From positions 84,206,348-84,270,347 of the forward strand of contig CM073887.1 of the NCBI GenBank assembly GCA_037176705.1: a stretch of DNA of 64,000 nt, read 5' to 3'. A program made the translations under genes and the position numbers. The DNA is from Molossus alvarezi (Eukaryota; Chordata; Mammalia; Chiroptera; Molossidae). The notes beneath the pieces were generated by a model. The model was given only the letters and a program-made list of their open reading frames with translations. It was not told the DNA's origin and searched no databases. This document shows positions 53,801 through 63,665 of this stretch, piece after piece (positions within the stretch are counted from its first letter, which is position 1; the number at the start of each line of letters is the position of its first letter).

Positions 53801-56172
53801 ACACTGCACAGGGCCCTGGTGTGGGGTGGGTGCAAAGGCCTGGAACTGGGCTCCAACTGGGCGTATGAGATCTCGGCTTCCCCCAAGGTACAAAGGGTCC
53901 CTCCTCATCCCCATCTACAGATCAGAGAGGGGAGGGGAACTGCCCTAGGTAGGGCAGACTCTCCCACTGGGACAGTGTGAGCCCTAATACTGCCCACGTG
54001 GGCAAGAAGGTTCTGGTACCTCTGCCAGGTAATGTGAGCAGAGGCTCTGGCTCTGGGAGGTGCTGATGGGACCAGGGGCTCTCTTGGGTGACAGAGATCA
54101 CTGACCTTCTCCATTCCCCTCCCATGGGTGGAGGGCAGAGCTGGGTCACCTGTCCCAAGAGCCTTGGGGGCTGCCTTCCTAGCACCTGTCCCAGGCCCAG
54201 CACTGAGCAGGTGCCCAATGAACACCTAGACCCCAGGAAGAAAGCTGCCAGCGGTGGGCTCGGCTCGACCAGGGCAGCACCAGGCTCACAGGCCTGGGCA
54301 GGAATCACTGCGGTGGGGGTGGGAGTGGGGTTGCTGATACTTGCAGGGAAGGAGACAGCCCCTGCTGACCCTGGGAGGATGGGGTGTGAGTACTGTGGGC
54401 CAGAATGCCTGGTTGGAGCCCTTTTGGGGCCCTGTAGGAGTCAGAGCCAAGGCCTCCATCTCATCTCTAACCAACGGGCTGGTTCTGAGGACTGAATTGC
54501 ACTCGGCCTACCCTCCGGGCTTGTTGGCTCTCATCCAGATTATTGGGAGCGCTTCCTGTTGTCCTCCAGCCTGCCTCTGCCCAGCACCAACTTCCCACAG
54601 GGAAGCCTGGTCACAGCCCTCTTCTCTGGCTTGCCTGCCCCTCTGCTGGCCTGCCGTCACTACAGCGGCACTTCTGGCCCTTGGCCTGGGAAATGCTGGT
54701 TTCCGGCTGGACTTAAGATGAAACTTGGATGGTACTCTTCTCTAGGATCCTTCCTGGTCACCCAGTGCCTCCTGCCTGGAGCATGGGTCACCTCTAGGCC
54801 CGTGGTCCCCTGCTGCACTGCCACCTTGGCCTCACTCCGGTGGCCGTACACTCCACAGGAGTGTGTGCTTTGTGTCTCAGGTTGGTTAAGGCCTCCAGGG
54901 GAAGCGGCTCAGGACTTCCCCTGAGGGCTCCACAAAGCACCAAAGCTAAGGGAGAGGAGAGGAACGAACTGGGGCTCAGTTAGCGAGGAGGAGGGCCTTC
55001 TCATGGGAAGTGCTGGTTCCTGTTGCCCACCTGCAACCTGAGGCCAGGCTGGGGGCGGGGCACGGGGTCTCCGTCAGAAGGGGTGCTTCTGGGGTCTGTT
55101 CGTTGCCCTGGAACCCCTCTCCCCTCAGCATCTCTGGATCTGCCCCTCCCTTCAGGCCCCCAATGTCACCCATAGTTCTATTCATGCTACATGACAACTG
55201 GAAATCCTGTGGAACTATGACCTCACGCCAGAGCTGAATGCGTGAGGCTGCTGGATGACACCACTGCCCCCTATGCAAACCCTACACACTCCCTGCTGAC
55301 CTCCGACCTGCACACTGCTTATCTGTCTCCAGGCCTTTGTTGTGCTATGTCCCTTGCCTGGGACACCCTCCTCCTCTTCTCTCTCCAACCAGTTACTATG
55401 CCCCTCCTTTTCCATGTCCCCCGCCGGGCAGCCTCAGGCTGCCCTCCTCTGGCTGCCACAGCCCACAGGCCTTGCTGAGAGGTCACTGTGCTGCCCACCT
55501 CTCTGCAGGTGCTGTGTCCCCAGCACAGGGCGAGTGCTCAGAGGGTGTGTAAATGGATGGATAAATGAGTGGACGCAAAAATTAAGTAATCACAGAGTGT
55601 GAGGTCTGTGAGTTCTTCAATCATTTGAGACTCACTCCCTCCAAACCCCTTTTCTTTGCTGACACAGTGGTGGGGATCCACTCCTTCATCCATGGCCCCC
55701 AAGGCATTTTCAGGGTCTTCCCTACTATTCCCCCACCAAGCTGTGAGGTCTGGTGAGGGGGACTCCAGGGCAGGTGTTGGTATATGTACAGAAGCCTTTG
55801 GTGTGGAGTCCTGCCGCCCCTGGGGATCTGGACGGTGGGCACACAGTGTTTACATCCTGGCCTCCTGCTCACAGGCTGCAGTAGGGTGGCTGCAGGCCCC
55901 TCTTTGGGGCTCCCCTTCCTGGGGTCTGCCTGCTGCCCAGGCCGCCTCACCGCTGCTCCCATCTGTGCTGCGCTCAATCACGTGGTCCACCTGGCGCACC
56001 CACTCCCCATTGCACTTGAAGAAGATCTGCGTGGCGGGCATGGCCTTGCACACCAGCAGCACTGGCTTGTTCTTGACGATGTAAATGTCCTCAGGCTCCA
56101 CCAGGAACTGGGGAAGCAGGTCTGGGTTGGCGCCGGGCACCGGGTTGGCCACCGTGGCACTCTGCTGGGCAC
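41718..56172 (-). CDS. UNC5A: UNC5A netrin receptor (15 of its exons; first exon off the right edge)
   Basis: UNC5A is a plasma-membrane netrin-1 receptor that mediates axon repulsion and acts as a dependence receptor triggering apoptosis without ligand. Fifteen exons joined in frame on the minus strand give ~875 residues, which with a ~24-residue signal-peptide exon matches the ~898-residue rodent form. Order from the N-terminus: [17 protein letters not shown], Ig domain, second Ig domain, TSP1 ([18 protein letters not shown]), TSP1 ([14 protein letters not shown]), transmembrane helix ([20 protein letters not shown], then basic CRKK), ZU5 ([20 protein letters not shown]), UPA and a C-terminal death domain ending VSEAEC. 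The short acidic C-terminus fits reported PDZ (PICK1) binding. All junctions are GT-AG with compatible phases. The gene lies tail to tail with HK3. The signal peptide exon, the promoter and most of intron 1 are outside the window. Confidence 0.97.
42111..42289 (-). CDS. UNC5A: UNC5A exon (UPA to death domain)
   Basis: 179 nt, phase 0 in, two bases out (AG|T). Encodes [40 protein letters not shown] and ends LAQKLHLD(S), the start of the death domain. Confidence 0.95.
42490..42700 (+). repeat. L2 LINE fragment in UNC5A intron
   Basis: CTGTGTTCCTCTCCTGCCTG, ACTCTTACTGATCCTTCAAG and GAGACCCTCCTCAGGGAGGC resemble the L2 3' end. Confidence 0.55.
42886..43050 (-). CDS. UNC5A: UNC5A exon (UPA domain)
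   Basis: 165 nt, phase 0 to 0. Encodes [40 protein letters not shown] and ends FNINFNITK. Confidence 0.95.
43133..43282 (-). CDS. UNC5A: UNC5A exon (UPA domain)
   Basis: 150 nt, phase 0 to 0. Encodes [20 protein letters not shown], then [20 protein letters not shown] and KSKLLVSYQ. Confidence 0.95.
43413..43646 (-). CDS. UNC5A: UNC5A exon (ZU5/UPA boundary)
   Basis: 234 nt, 78 codons. Encodes [40 protein letters not shown] and ends [11 protein letters not shown]. Donor GTACTG is weak, but the frame and the family length agree. Confidence 0.95.
43802..43970 (-). CDS. UNC5A: UNC5A exon (ZU5 domain)
   Basis: 169 nt. Encodes [40 protein letters not shown] and ends [10 protein letters not shown]. 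One base at its start completes the Arg codon of the previous exon. Confidence 0.95.
44220..44307 (-). CDS. UNC5A: UNC5A exon (start of ZU5)
   Basis: 88 nt. Encodes (G)[20 protein letters not shown] followed by TLHKPDDV(R). Classic ZU5 opening motif. Short and bounded by long introns on its 5' side. Confidence 0.95.
44560..45020 (+). repeat. L2 LINE fragment in UNC5A intron
   Basis: TTATTCCTACTGGATAAAGT, CCTGGCCCGGCATTTCAGGC, TCTCCAGCCTGGCCTGTGCT. Diverged L2. Confidence 0.6.
45370..46440 (+). repeat. Ancient interspersed repeat, unclassified family, long copy
   Basis: GGGCCCTACTCTCAAGAAGC, AGGAGAAGGACATGATGAAG, AGTCAAGGTGACC-like GGTCAAGGTGACCTCCCCGT and ACCTGCATTTAGGGGACAGG follow the same order as the copies at 3510 and 24650. 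Lies in the intron between UNC5A exons 44220-44307 and 46818-47120. Confidence 0.45.
46818..47120 (-). CDS. UNC5A: UNC5A exon (cytoplasmic linker)
   Basis: 303 nt. Encodes (D)[58 protein letters not shown] and ends [12 protein letters not shown](G). Low-complexity Ser/Thr-rich juxtamembrane linker. Confidence 0.95.
47223..47411 (-). CDS. UNC5A: UNC5A exon (transmembrane helix)
   Basis: 189 nt. Encodes [20 protein letters not shown] followed by a Leu/Val/Ile run and the basic stop-transfer YCRKKQG, then [20 protein letters not shown]. Only 102 nt of intron separate it from the next exon. Confidence 0.95.
48359..48523 (-). CDS. UNC5A: UNC5A exon (second TSP1 repeat)
   Basis: 165 nt, phase 1 to 1. 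Encodes (V)[39 protein letters not shown] and ends NCTSDLCVH. The WSPWSKW motif and six cysteines define TSP1. Confidence 0.95.
49024..49191 (-). CDS. UNC5A: UNC5A exon (first TSP1 repeat)
   Basis: 168 nt, phase 1 to 1. Encodes (V)[39 protein letters not shown] and ends KTACATLCP. Exactly 56 codons, so it can be skipped without a frameshift. Confidence 0.95.
49770..49950 (-). CDS. UNC5A: UNC5A exon (second Ig domain, 3' part)
   Basis: 181 nt. Encodes [40 protein letters not shown] and [30 protein letters not shown] is the canonical Ig F-strand. Confidence 0.95.
50055..50158 (-). CDS. UNC5A: UNC5A exon (second Ig domain, 5' part)
   Basis: 104 nt. Encodes (Y)[19 protein letters not shown], then [15 protein letters not shown]. 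The Cys of VLPCRPP pairs with the Cys of NYTCVAK in the next exon. Confidence 0.95.
50392..50535 (-). CDS. UNC5A: UNC5A exon (first Ig domain, 3' part)
   Basis: 144 nt. Encodes (G)[39 protein letters not shown] and ends QKAYIRIA. Contains an N-linked glycosylation sequon (NVS). Confidence 0.95.
50701..50912 (-). mobile_element. Ves-type SINE, inner copy of a pair
   Basis: TTAATCCTCATCTGAGAATA tail side, GGTTGCCTCCTGCACACGCC, ending AACCAGTGAATCACACCACC. Preceded by a CTTCCATTCTTTT target copy at 50688-50700 and followed by CTTACATTCTTTT. Confidence 0.88.
50926..51166 (-). mobile_element. Ves-type SINE, second copy of a pair
   Basis: AATCCTCACCTGAGGATATT, AACATCGATGTGAGAGAGAC, ending GAGCCAAAGCAGCCAGGGC. 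Followed by AGCACTTCCATTCTT, a third copy of the target. Confidence 0.9.
55160..55570 (+). repeat. L2 LINE 3' fragment in UNC5A intron 2
   Basis: CTCCAGGCCTTTGTTGTGCT, CCTTGCCTGGGACACCCTCC, ending in GTGTAAATGGATGGATAAAT, typical of an L2 end. Confidence 0.65.
55951..56172 (-). CDS. UNC5A: UNC5A exon 2 (mature N-terminus and first Ig domain)
   Basis: 222 nt after tgctgcag. Encodes [60 protein letters not shown] and ends ERSTDGSSG. It should join the signal-peptide exon, which I could not find up to 64000. Confidence 0.95.
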
Positions 56173-58999
56173 CTGCAGCAGGGCAAAGGTGGAAGGTGAA
56201 CCAGGCCTCCGCTGGGCTTTCGGGGGTCCTCTGCTCATTTGGGGGCAGGCCAGGCCATGGGAAGCCGCTGCTGGGGCTGAGGGAGGAGTGAGGCCAGATG
56301 GCCACTTCCAGCCCAGCAATCTGGACTGCTGAATGCCCCCCGCCTCAGTGTCCCCCTCTGTAAAGTGGGGGAAGAAGCAGCACTGCCCCCCACCCCTCAC
56401 TGCTGAAGACTGTGGAGAGATTAATGAGACAACGGCAGCAGTAGTCAGACCTGTTATGACCCTGGTAGGAGTTCAGGGATCCAGCCAGACAACCCACCGT
56501 CCTGGGGTGAGGGGGACCCAGGGGAAAGCTGGAGGGAGGGAGAGGACCCCAGCAAGGTAGGAGTCCCTCCCCCTGCTGCCCTGGCTGTCTCTGGGCTGCT
56601 TCAGGGTTAATCCCCATTCTTGGCCCCTCACACCGTAGGTGCTCAGAAAACACCGAGTGAATGAAGGAGGGGAGGTGGCAGAGCTTACGGGAGAAGCCCT
56701 GGGGAGGGCAGGTGCAGGTGGCCTGGGCTGCGGGTGGGCCAGGACAGGATGAGAGCCAGGAAAGTGTGCCTGGAAGCCCGAGGGACCTGGGACTTGTCCC
56801 ACCCTGCAAGGAGACCTGAATCTGGGTTTCCTTCAAATTTTAACTGAAAACCACAACCAACCCACAAGTCGTTTGTTGCTAATTACACAGGTAATTGACT
56901 CTGAGGCTTTAACAGAGGTAAACCCCACAGCAGTGTGACAGGCTGCTAAACCAGCAGGACCCCTGAGAGGGCGGGGGTTGCAGTGGGGGAAGTGGCAGGA
57001 GAGAGCGAGGACACCCTCAGCCACCCCACCCAGCCGCCCACCCAACAGGCCCTTGCAGGCCAGGCCTCCCTTAGGGCTGCCTGCTGTCCCCACCAGCACA
57101 CACTCAGTCCACAGGGCCTCTACACCAAAAGAGGCAGAAACGTGGGCTTCAGAAACCCATTCTGCTCCCTGCTAGTGGTGGCCTTGGGTGAGGCACCATT
57201 TTGCCACCTGTGCTGTGTAGCTGTGCCTGCCCACGGAGGGTCTGGAGAAGCCTCACCAGGACAGCTCCTGGCTCCACTACTCTGGCACAGGCAGCCCCAA
57301 ACTCAGAGGGCTTCTAACGGCGAGGCCTGACTCCTTGGGCTTGGACCCACTCCAGGGCCATCCACATGGCCCTTCTTTCCTGCCTGCATAGGGACCCCAT
57401 CTTTCTAAGGTGGGGTTAGTCCCCTCCCCACAAGACTGTGATTTGGGGAGGGGACCTGTGCTTGGTCCTGTGGGTGTCCTGGGCCAGGCAGGTGATGGGA
57501 ATGGCTGCTGAGAGACCTGGTGGACTTCAGGAAAGTCCCCCAACCCTACAGCCCCTTTCTCCACCTGGACAATGGGGAGATAGGACCCAATTCTTAGGGC
57601 TGTTGTGGGCAGGGAATGAAAAAAGCACTCAGTGATGCTCAGTACATGGTGGCTGCTGTTAATACTCAGTGGTTTTGCACTGATGATGCCAGAGTTTTGT
57701 CTCCCTCGGCTCAGGAACCCTCACAGCAGTCTCTTCAGGGGTAAAGGCTGGTGAGAAAATGAGGCACACAGCTGGCAGGTGCCTTACCCTCAAGATGGGG
57801 GTGGGGTGGGGATGCAGGCAGAGGGGAGAAGTCATTTAGATATCTTACAGATGGAAACTCTGCAGCCTGAGGGGAGCCACCCCAGACAACCCAGCTCCGA
57901 CCTTGCAGCAGCCTTGTGTCTCCTCTGTCATTACATATGCTCTTCACTGTCACTTAGCAGCCACTTGCAAGCCCCTGATCCAGGCAGTGGGCTCAGCCAG
58001 GGTGGGGCTGTCTCGAGCTCAGGCCGCAAGGTCTGGAGAATGAATTGGATGGTAAGCTTCCGAGTATGCACTTGGAGCGGGGAGCTGGTCGGTCCAGTAG
58101 CCTCTCTAGACCTTTAGTGGGGAAGCCACAGAATCTCAGCGGACTCTGGGACCAAGCTTGACTCCTGAGCAGGGCCCACAGAGGACTCTGGGGCGGAGGT
58201 CACAGGCTCCAGAAGGGTGTGGGAGCCCCCAGTGGCAGGTGCTAGCCTACCTGGGACCTCACCTCGCAGAGACTCAACACGATGGCTGGTGTCTGCCTAC
58301 GAGCTGGCCCTGGGTGGGCAGGGATCCTGGCTGGGGTGTAGGCAGGGAGGGGGTGTATGGCCCTCCAGCCTCCCTATCGATCACGGCGCCAAGCACTGCT
58401 CACGTCAGCTGCCTGCTGAACCCAGCACAATCTCTCATGTCTACATTTAACTGCTAATGAAAAATAAATGTACTGTGACCAATAAGGGACATAGCTCACT
58501 TCTCCAGGGCCTCTGTCATGCCACACTGGTGGCTGCCCCTCCCCCACCCCAGGGGGAGGTCATCTATTGGGTAGAACCCAAGGGTACCTTCTAGATTACG
58601 GCTATGCCCTCTAGCAAGGACACACTAAGACCATGGGTCGGGGTAAATTCAGCCCCCACTGGATGTCCTCTTGGGGCTACAGAAACTGCCTAGGCAGCCG
58701 GAACTGCCTTCCCCTCCCTCTGGCCCCTGGTCCACTCTGTGACCTCCACCCTTGTGGTTAGCACCTGCAACCTGCCTGGCAGCTGGGTCCCAGTTAGGCC
58801 TCTCACCTGAACTGAGGCCCACAATGCAGGCCACTAGAGGGAGTATTTTTTCCCTCTGATGGGAGTCCTGCACTTATCTGTCAAAGACAAAACAAAGCAG
58901 TGTATGCTCACTGCCAAATGATCTATGATCCTTTCAACAGGGCAAAAGCTCTCTGGTTCACAGCAGTCCCCACCACTCCCTACTGCCCCACCCTTGGCT

Positions 59000-59225
59000 T
59001 GCGTCTGTATCTGTTATCTGCTTGGCTTCCATGGGCATTTCAGAAACACCTACTGATCCCTCCTAGGCACTGCCTCCCACCTAGGTCTCTGCCCACGGTC
59101 TTCTGTCTGAAATACCCTTCCTTCCTCCTCTGCAGCACTTTCCTACCTTCTCCTCAGGGCGCACTCCACCTAACTCTCCCAGGAAACCACACCTGCCCTC
59201 TCTGCACTGGGGGCTGTCTCCACTA
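59000..59225 (+). repeat. L2-like LINE fragment in UNC5A intron 1
   Basis: GTCTGAAATACCCTTCCTTC and CTCCCAGGAAACCACACCTG resemble L2. Confidence 0.45.
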
Positions 59226-59806
59226 GCACTGGAGCTCCTGCCATAGGAGAAGCCAGTGAGCGGCTGAGGCCTCTGTCCCCAACGCAAACTGGCCACCCCT
59301 GGCTCCTGCTGCCCAGCTCAAGGCCACCTAGCCCGTTAGGGACTGGGGACTTGGAGTGGGGTGCCTGTCGCCACTCCTTTGGGGCTGCCGAGGTGATAAA
59401 CATGGAAGAAATGCTCTGCCAGGGCAGATGCACAGGGTTGCAGGAGGGCAGGCGAGCGCAGGGTCCACTGGCTATCTAGGCTCTGCCACTTCCAGAACCC
59501 CACACCCCAGTTCTCCAGGTGCTCCATTCACCACAACCCGGCCAAGGCTTTCCCACCCTCCCAGGACGTGGCCTAGCTGCCCCCTGGAATTCAAATAGAG
59601 GATCTCCTTCACTCACTAGCAGTCTTGATGGGTTCTTGGTCACTGGGTATTGCAGACGGGGCTGGGTGGATGGCTCGGGCCCTGAAGGGGGAACCCACTT
59701 CCAGTGAGCCCTGGGCTAGTCCCCTGGCTCCCATCTGTTTCAGGAGGGTGCTGGCACCCCTGCTCTGTCTGCTTCATTCAGGGTGGAAGCAAAAGTCCTA
59801 GCCATG

Positions 59807-59809
<3 letters not shown>

Positions 59810-59838
<29 letters not shown>
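59810..59838 (+). repeat. (TG)n microsatellite
   Basis: About 14 GT units in UNC5A intron 1. Confidence 0.95.
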
Positions 59839-59840
<2 letters not shown>

Positions 59841-59954
59841 ATGTGAATAGGGAGGCTGGAGGCTAAGAAGGGGGTGGATGAGAGATCAGTGGAGTAGACC
59901 ATGGTGGGCCTTCCTCACATGGTTTATCTGGGAACTTCCACCCAGTCTTTAGTT

Positions 59955-60160
59955 TTAGCAATTGTGTTACCTCCTCCAAGAGGCCTTCCTGGACCTTTGT
60001 TACCTGCCCAAGTGCCCACCCTGTCTTCTGAACCTCCCTCCAAGGAACACACCACATTCAGGACCAGAGCAGATTTGTCTGCACAGCCTCTGCTCAGGGC
60101 CTGGCCCGGATACTGCAGGAGTATTTGTTGAGTGACTGAATGACCACTCCCTCTTCTTCC
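59955..60160 (+). repeat. L2 LINE 3' end
   Basis: TTACCTCCTCCAAGAGGCCT, TCTGCTCAGGGCCTGGCCCG, TATTTGTTGAGTGACTGAAT. Confidence 0.7.
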
Positions 60161-60777
60161 TTGAACTTCAGAAGATCTGCCCAGGAGTGGCCTTTTTACT
60201 TTTGTTTTTTTGGGTGACCCAGAGGAGGTACAGAGCCACCCACAGGCAGAGTCATGAGCTGAGAGAGGGCTCTGTACTCCAGGCTGTCCCTGCCAAACCC
60301 CATCATGCTACTGCTCTGAGGTCGAGCCCCCTTTTCTCACCTGCAGTCTGGGATGATAAGATCTCCCCGCGTAACTCTGAGGCCCAGGGTGGGTGTGAAA
60401 ATACTTTCAAATGTTTTATTTTTAAAGACACTACGAAAATATGAGGTGTGATTAATCAAGCTATTAATGAACTTGTATTTAGTGAGTGAGGACTCAGTCC
60501 GTGGGAGGGGTAGGAGGGCTGGGGGCAGGGTGTCATCTCACCGCTTCTCAGGAGCAGCTTTGCCCAGCCAGTCCCTCACCTGCTTCTTTCATCCCCCTAC
60601 AGCCCACACTGAGGACACAGCAAGGGGCTGGGGCGGCAAGCCCTTGCTTATTCTACTTCCCTGAGAATGTTCTGTTTGAAATAAGGTGGAGGAGGGGCTA
60701 GGGGCCCAGCAGTCTTCAGCCTGACCCTTTCGTGCTGCTCACACAGCGCCAAGGCCCTCATTCCAGGCGCTGGCACT

Positions 60778-60952
60778 CCCAGCCGGCCCTGCCAGATGTG
60801 CATTCGGTAGGTCCCAGCCGGCCCTGCCAGATGTGCATTCAGTAGGTCCCAGCCGGCCCTGCCAGATGTGCATTCAGTAGGTCCCAGCCGGCCCTGCCAG
60901 ATGTGCATTCGGGAGGTCCCAGCCAGCCCTGCCAGATGTGCATTCGGTAGGT
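60778..60952 (+). repeat. 35-bp minisatellite, five copies
   Basis: Unit starts CCCAGCCGGCCCTGCCAGAT and ends GTGCATTCGGTAGGT; copies are spaced exactly 35 bp (AGCCGG/AGCCAG at 60781, 60816, 60851, 60886, 60921). Units differ at only a few positions (CGG/CAG, GTAGG/GGAGG). Confidence 0.95.
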
Positions 60953-61559
60953 CCACTTGGGGCCTCAGTGTTGTGTTCCACAGGCCCAGGCAGGGAGGAC
61001 ACAATGCCATAGGCCAACACACAGTGCCCTTCGCCTGGTATTGGAGGCCCTGGTGGCCTGGGCTGGAGCTATCACTTGGCCTTGCCTCTAGGACCCCCTC
61101 CATGTGCGCCCTATGAGGAAGCCTCCTGACTATTTGCAGTTCCTCAAGGGCTTGTGTACATTCTGTTCCCAGCTCTGTTCCCCTCACCCCTTTAGCTAAC
61201 AGCACCAGATTTTCTGCAGAAAATGCCCACTCCCACCCCATATGGTCATTCAGTCCAGGTGGCTGACTATCTCTGGCCCCAGAGGGAGCATATGGCACTG
61301 ACTGGTTCCTAGAGCAGGCCACTTCATCCCAACAGATGGGACTCTGGGACCTGGGCTTTCTGCTGGGCTAGCACTGCAGGCATAGGGAACTGAGCAGAAG
61401 GAGAGGCCATGCACAGGTCTGAAGTAGGGCTTTGGAGAATGGAGGCAACCAGGGGTGAGAAGGATGGCCTCCTCCTGGCAGCATGAGGCCTGGGATTCCA
61501 CAGACCCCTGGATCCCTTTCTTTGGCTGAAGCCAATTGGAGTGAGACCCTTTTACTGCA

Positions 61560-61885
61560 TTGCTTCACCTGCCCATCTGTCTCTGCCTGAGTGACTTCTA
61601 CACGCCCTGATTCAAGTCCTGCTCAAATACCCGCTCCCCCAGGAAGCCTTCCTGACCCCCAGACAGATCCAGCCACACCTCCCCTTCACTCTTACAAGCC
61701 TGGGCGAACTTGCCTCAGCCCCTCACACATCATATTGTCACCATTTATGAATCTGTCAGCACCTTGAGGGCAGGGACTGAATGGTGACATCCTCCCACCC
61801 TTAGTGCATCCCTATAGACTGGCCAGGGTCTGACACAGTGAGTGTCTAGCGAATGTTTGTTGAATGAATGAATGAATGTTGAACA
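61560..61885 (+). repeat. L2 LINE 3' end with (GAAT)n terminus
   Basis: CAGGAAGCCTTCCTGACCCC, CAGCACCTTGAGGGCAGGGA and TGTTTGTTGAATGAATGAAT are near-consensus L2. Confidence 0.85.
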
Positions 61886-61976
61886 GCATTCCATCATCCA
61901 GGACCAAAGCCCAGAAAGGAGGGTTAGAAGTGGAGGACACACATTCAGATTTGGCTAGGAGCTAACTCTGCTCATC

Positions 61977-62029
61977 TTTCCTTCCTTCCTTCCTTCCATC
62001 CATCCATCCATCCATCCATCCATCCATCC
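61977..62029 (+). repeat. (TTCC)n-(ATCC)n compound microsatellite
   Basis: About five TTCC units pass directly into about eight CATC units. Confidence 0.95.
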
Positions 62030-63309
62030 CAGAAACCTGTGCTGGACTCAGGGGAAGCAGAGGCTGATGTGCAGGATCCAGGGGAGGCAGATAGGGCCAG
62101 GAGCCACGTCCAGTGGTGGAGGCTGCAGGGATGCAGACAGGTGGGGGAGTGGGGATTTGCATTCTCCAGCACCCTGGTGACCTAAGATGGCTTCATGGGT
62201 TATTTTTTTAAACTGCGGAGCTTCACTCAGAGGCTCTGGGGAGCAGAGATGGAATCTGTGCTTGCTGTCAGACAGACAGCTGCAGAGGGTGGGGGAGTGG
62301 AGCAATGGCAGGGTGGAAACCCTTGAGATAACAGATCTGGGGGCCACACAAAGAACCCAGAGGTTCTAGGAGGCAACTCAGGCATGGACCTGCCGGGAGG
62401 TGATGACAGGATGCAATGGGGCCAGAGCCAGCTGGGTGTGCGTCTCAGAATTCTTCTAAATCCGACACAAAACACCCCTGCACTGCCTGCCAGCTGTGTC
62501 CTGGGCTCACTGATCGCTCCAGCCCCACGCAGGCCACTTGTTTCTCAAGCCTGTTTCCTCATGAGGGGTGCACCCTGCACCAGGACAAGGTGAGTCAGGA
62601 CTGCTCCCTGCCCATGGTCTCGAGGAGCCCTTTGATATCCCTTCGTCATCTATTGCCCTGGCTGTCTCTCCCAACAGCAAGGACTTCCTGGAGGGCAGGG
62701 GCAGGTCTGAGCCCAGGCTCTTTTTCCCCAGGTGGTGTTCAGTGAACAAGGGAGAGGATGACTGTAGTCACTCCTGCCTAGGAGTGTGCAAGAAGTGCAG
62801 GTGACCGGGTGGGGGTGACAGACCCTCATGGTGTGCCATGAAGGATGGCTGCTCTCCTGGCCTGTGCTCACACCCCATGTGCAGCACTCTGGTTTCCATG
62901 GTAACGTATACATGAAAGTATCAGAAGCAGCAGCCACCTCCCGAGGACAGACACAGGCACCATGAGGGGGACACACATACAGGCTAAACTGCAAAGGACA
63001 AAGAGGGCAGTGGAGGGTGTGGAGAAGGCACCACTTACCAGCTCAGAAGACAGTCACACTGAGTGGAGTGCATGGCTGGGCAACACTGCCCACTGCCAGC
63101 AGCCACAGACCAGGCAGGGCACTCAGGCACCTTCAACCACCCCTCATTTCGAAGATGAGGACTGTAAAATTCAGGACTTGCCTAAGGTCACAAAGTCACA
63201 GAGGGCAGAGTGGGCTCTTGTTATCTCCCAGTCCAAGGCGTGCACAGGGCGGGCAGGGATCCGGGTGTTTCCTAGGCCAGTGTCTGGCCCGCCTACCACA
63301 CTGCCCTCT

Positions 63310-63665
63310 GCTCACTCCATTTACTCTCTGACTTTATTTCTCAAACCTTCCAAGCTGATTCCAGCACTGGGCCTTTGCACTTGCTCTTTCCACCGCCCCG
63401 ATCTTCCATGGATGCTTGCCTCTGATCCCTCAGGGCTCAGCTGCACTGCCACCTCCTCCCAGACGCCCTCCCTGACTGCCCTTTCCCCATCTGTTTTCCT
63501 CACAGCACTCACCACCATCTGAAGTCATCTTGTCACTGTGTCCCCTTCCCCTGAAATGGGTCACAACGATGAGGCCACACTTGTCTTCACTGCTGCAGTC
63601 CCAGAACCTGGCACAGGGGCTGGCACACAGCAGGTGTTTGATAAACATGTGCTGAAAGCATGAAC
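63310..63665 (+). repeat. L2 LINE 3' end
   Basis: CTGGGCCTTTGCACTTGCTC, ACGCCCTCCCTGACTGCCCT, CTGGCACACAGCAGGTGTTT. Long, well-preserved L2 tail. Confidence 0.85.

Larger units (their letters stand above)
50536..55950. other. UNC5A intron 2
   Basis: 5.4 kb holding the SINE pair, three AT-rich candidate conserved islands (51360-51425, 51940-52025, 52965-53090) and an L2 piece. No exon recognised on either strand. Confidence 0.55.

Noticed and set aside
60778..60952. CRISPR array
   Set aside because: Contiguous tandem repeats without spacers in a mammalian intron.
60648..61322. Minus-strand open frame of about 220 codons with an internal repeat
   Set aside because: The repeat is the 35-bp minisatellite read in a chance open frame; no start context or domain.
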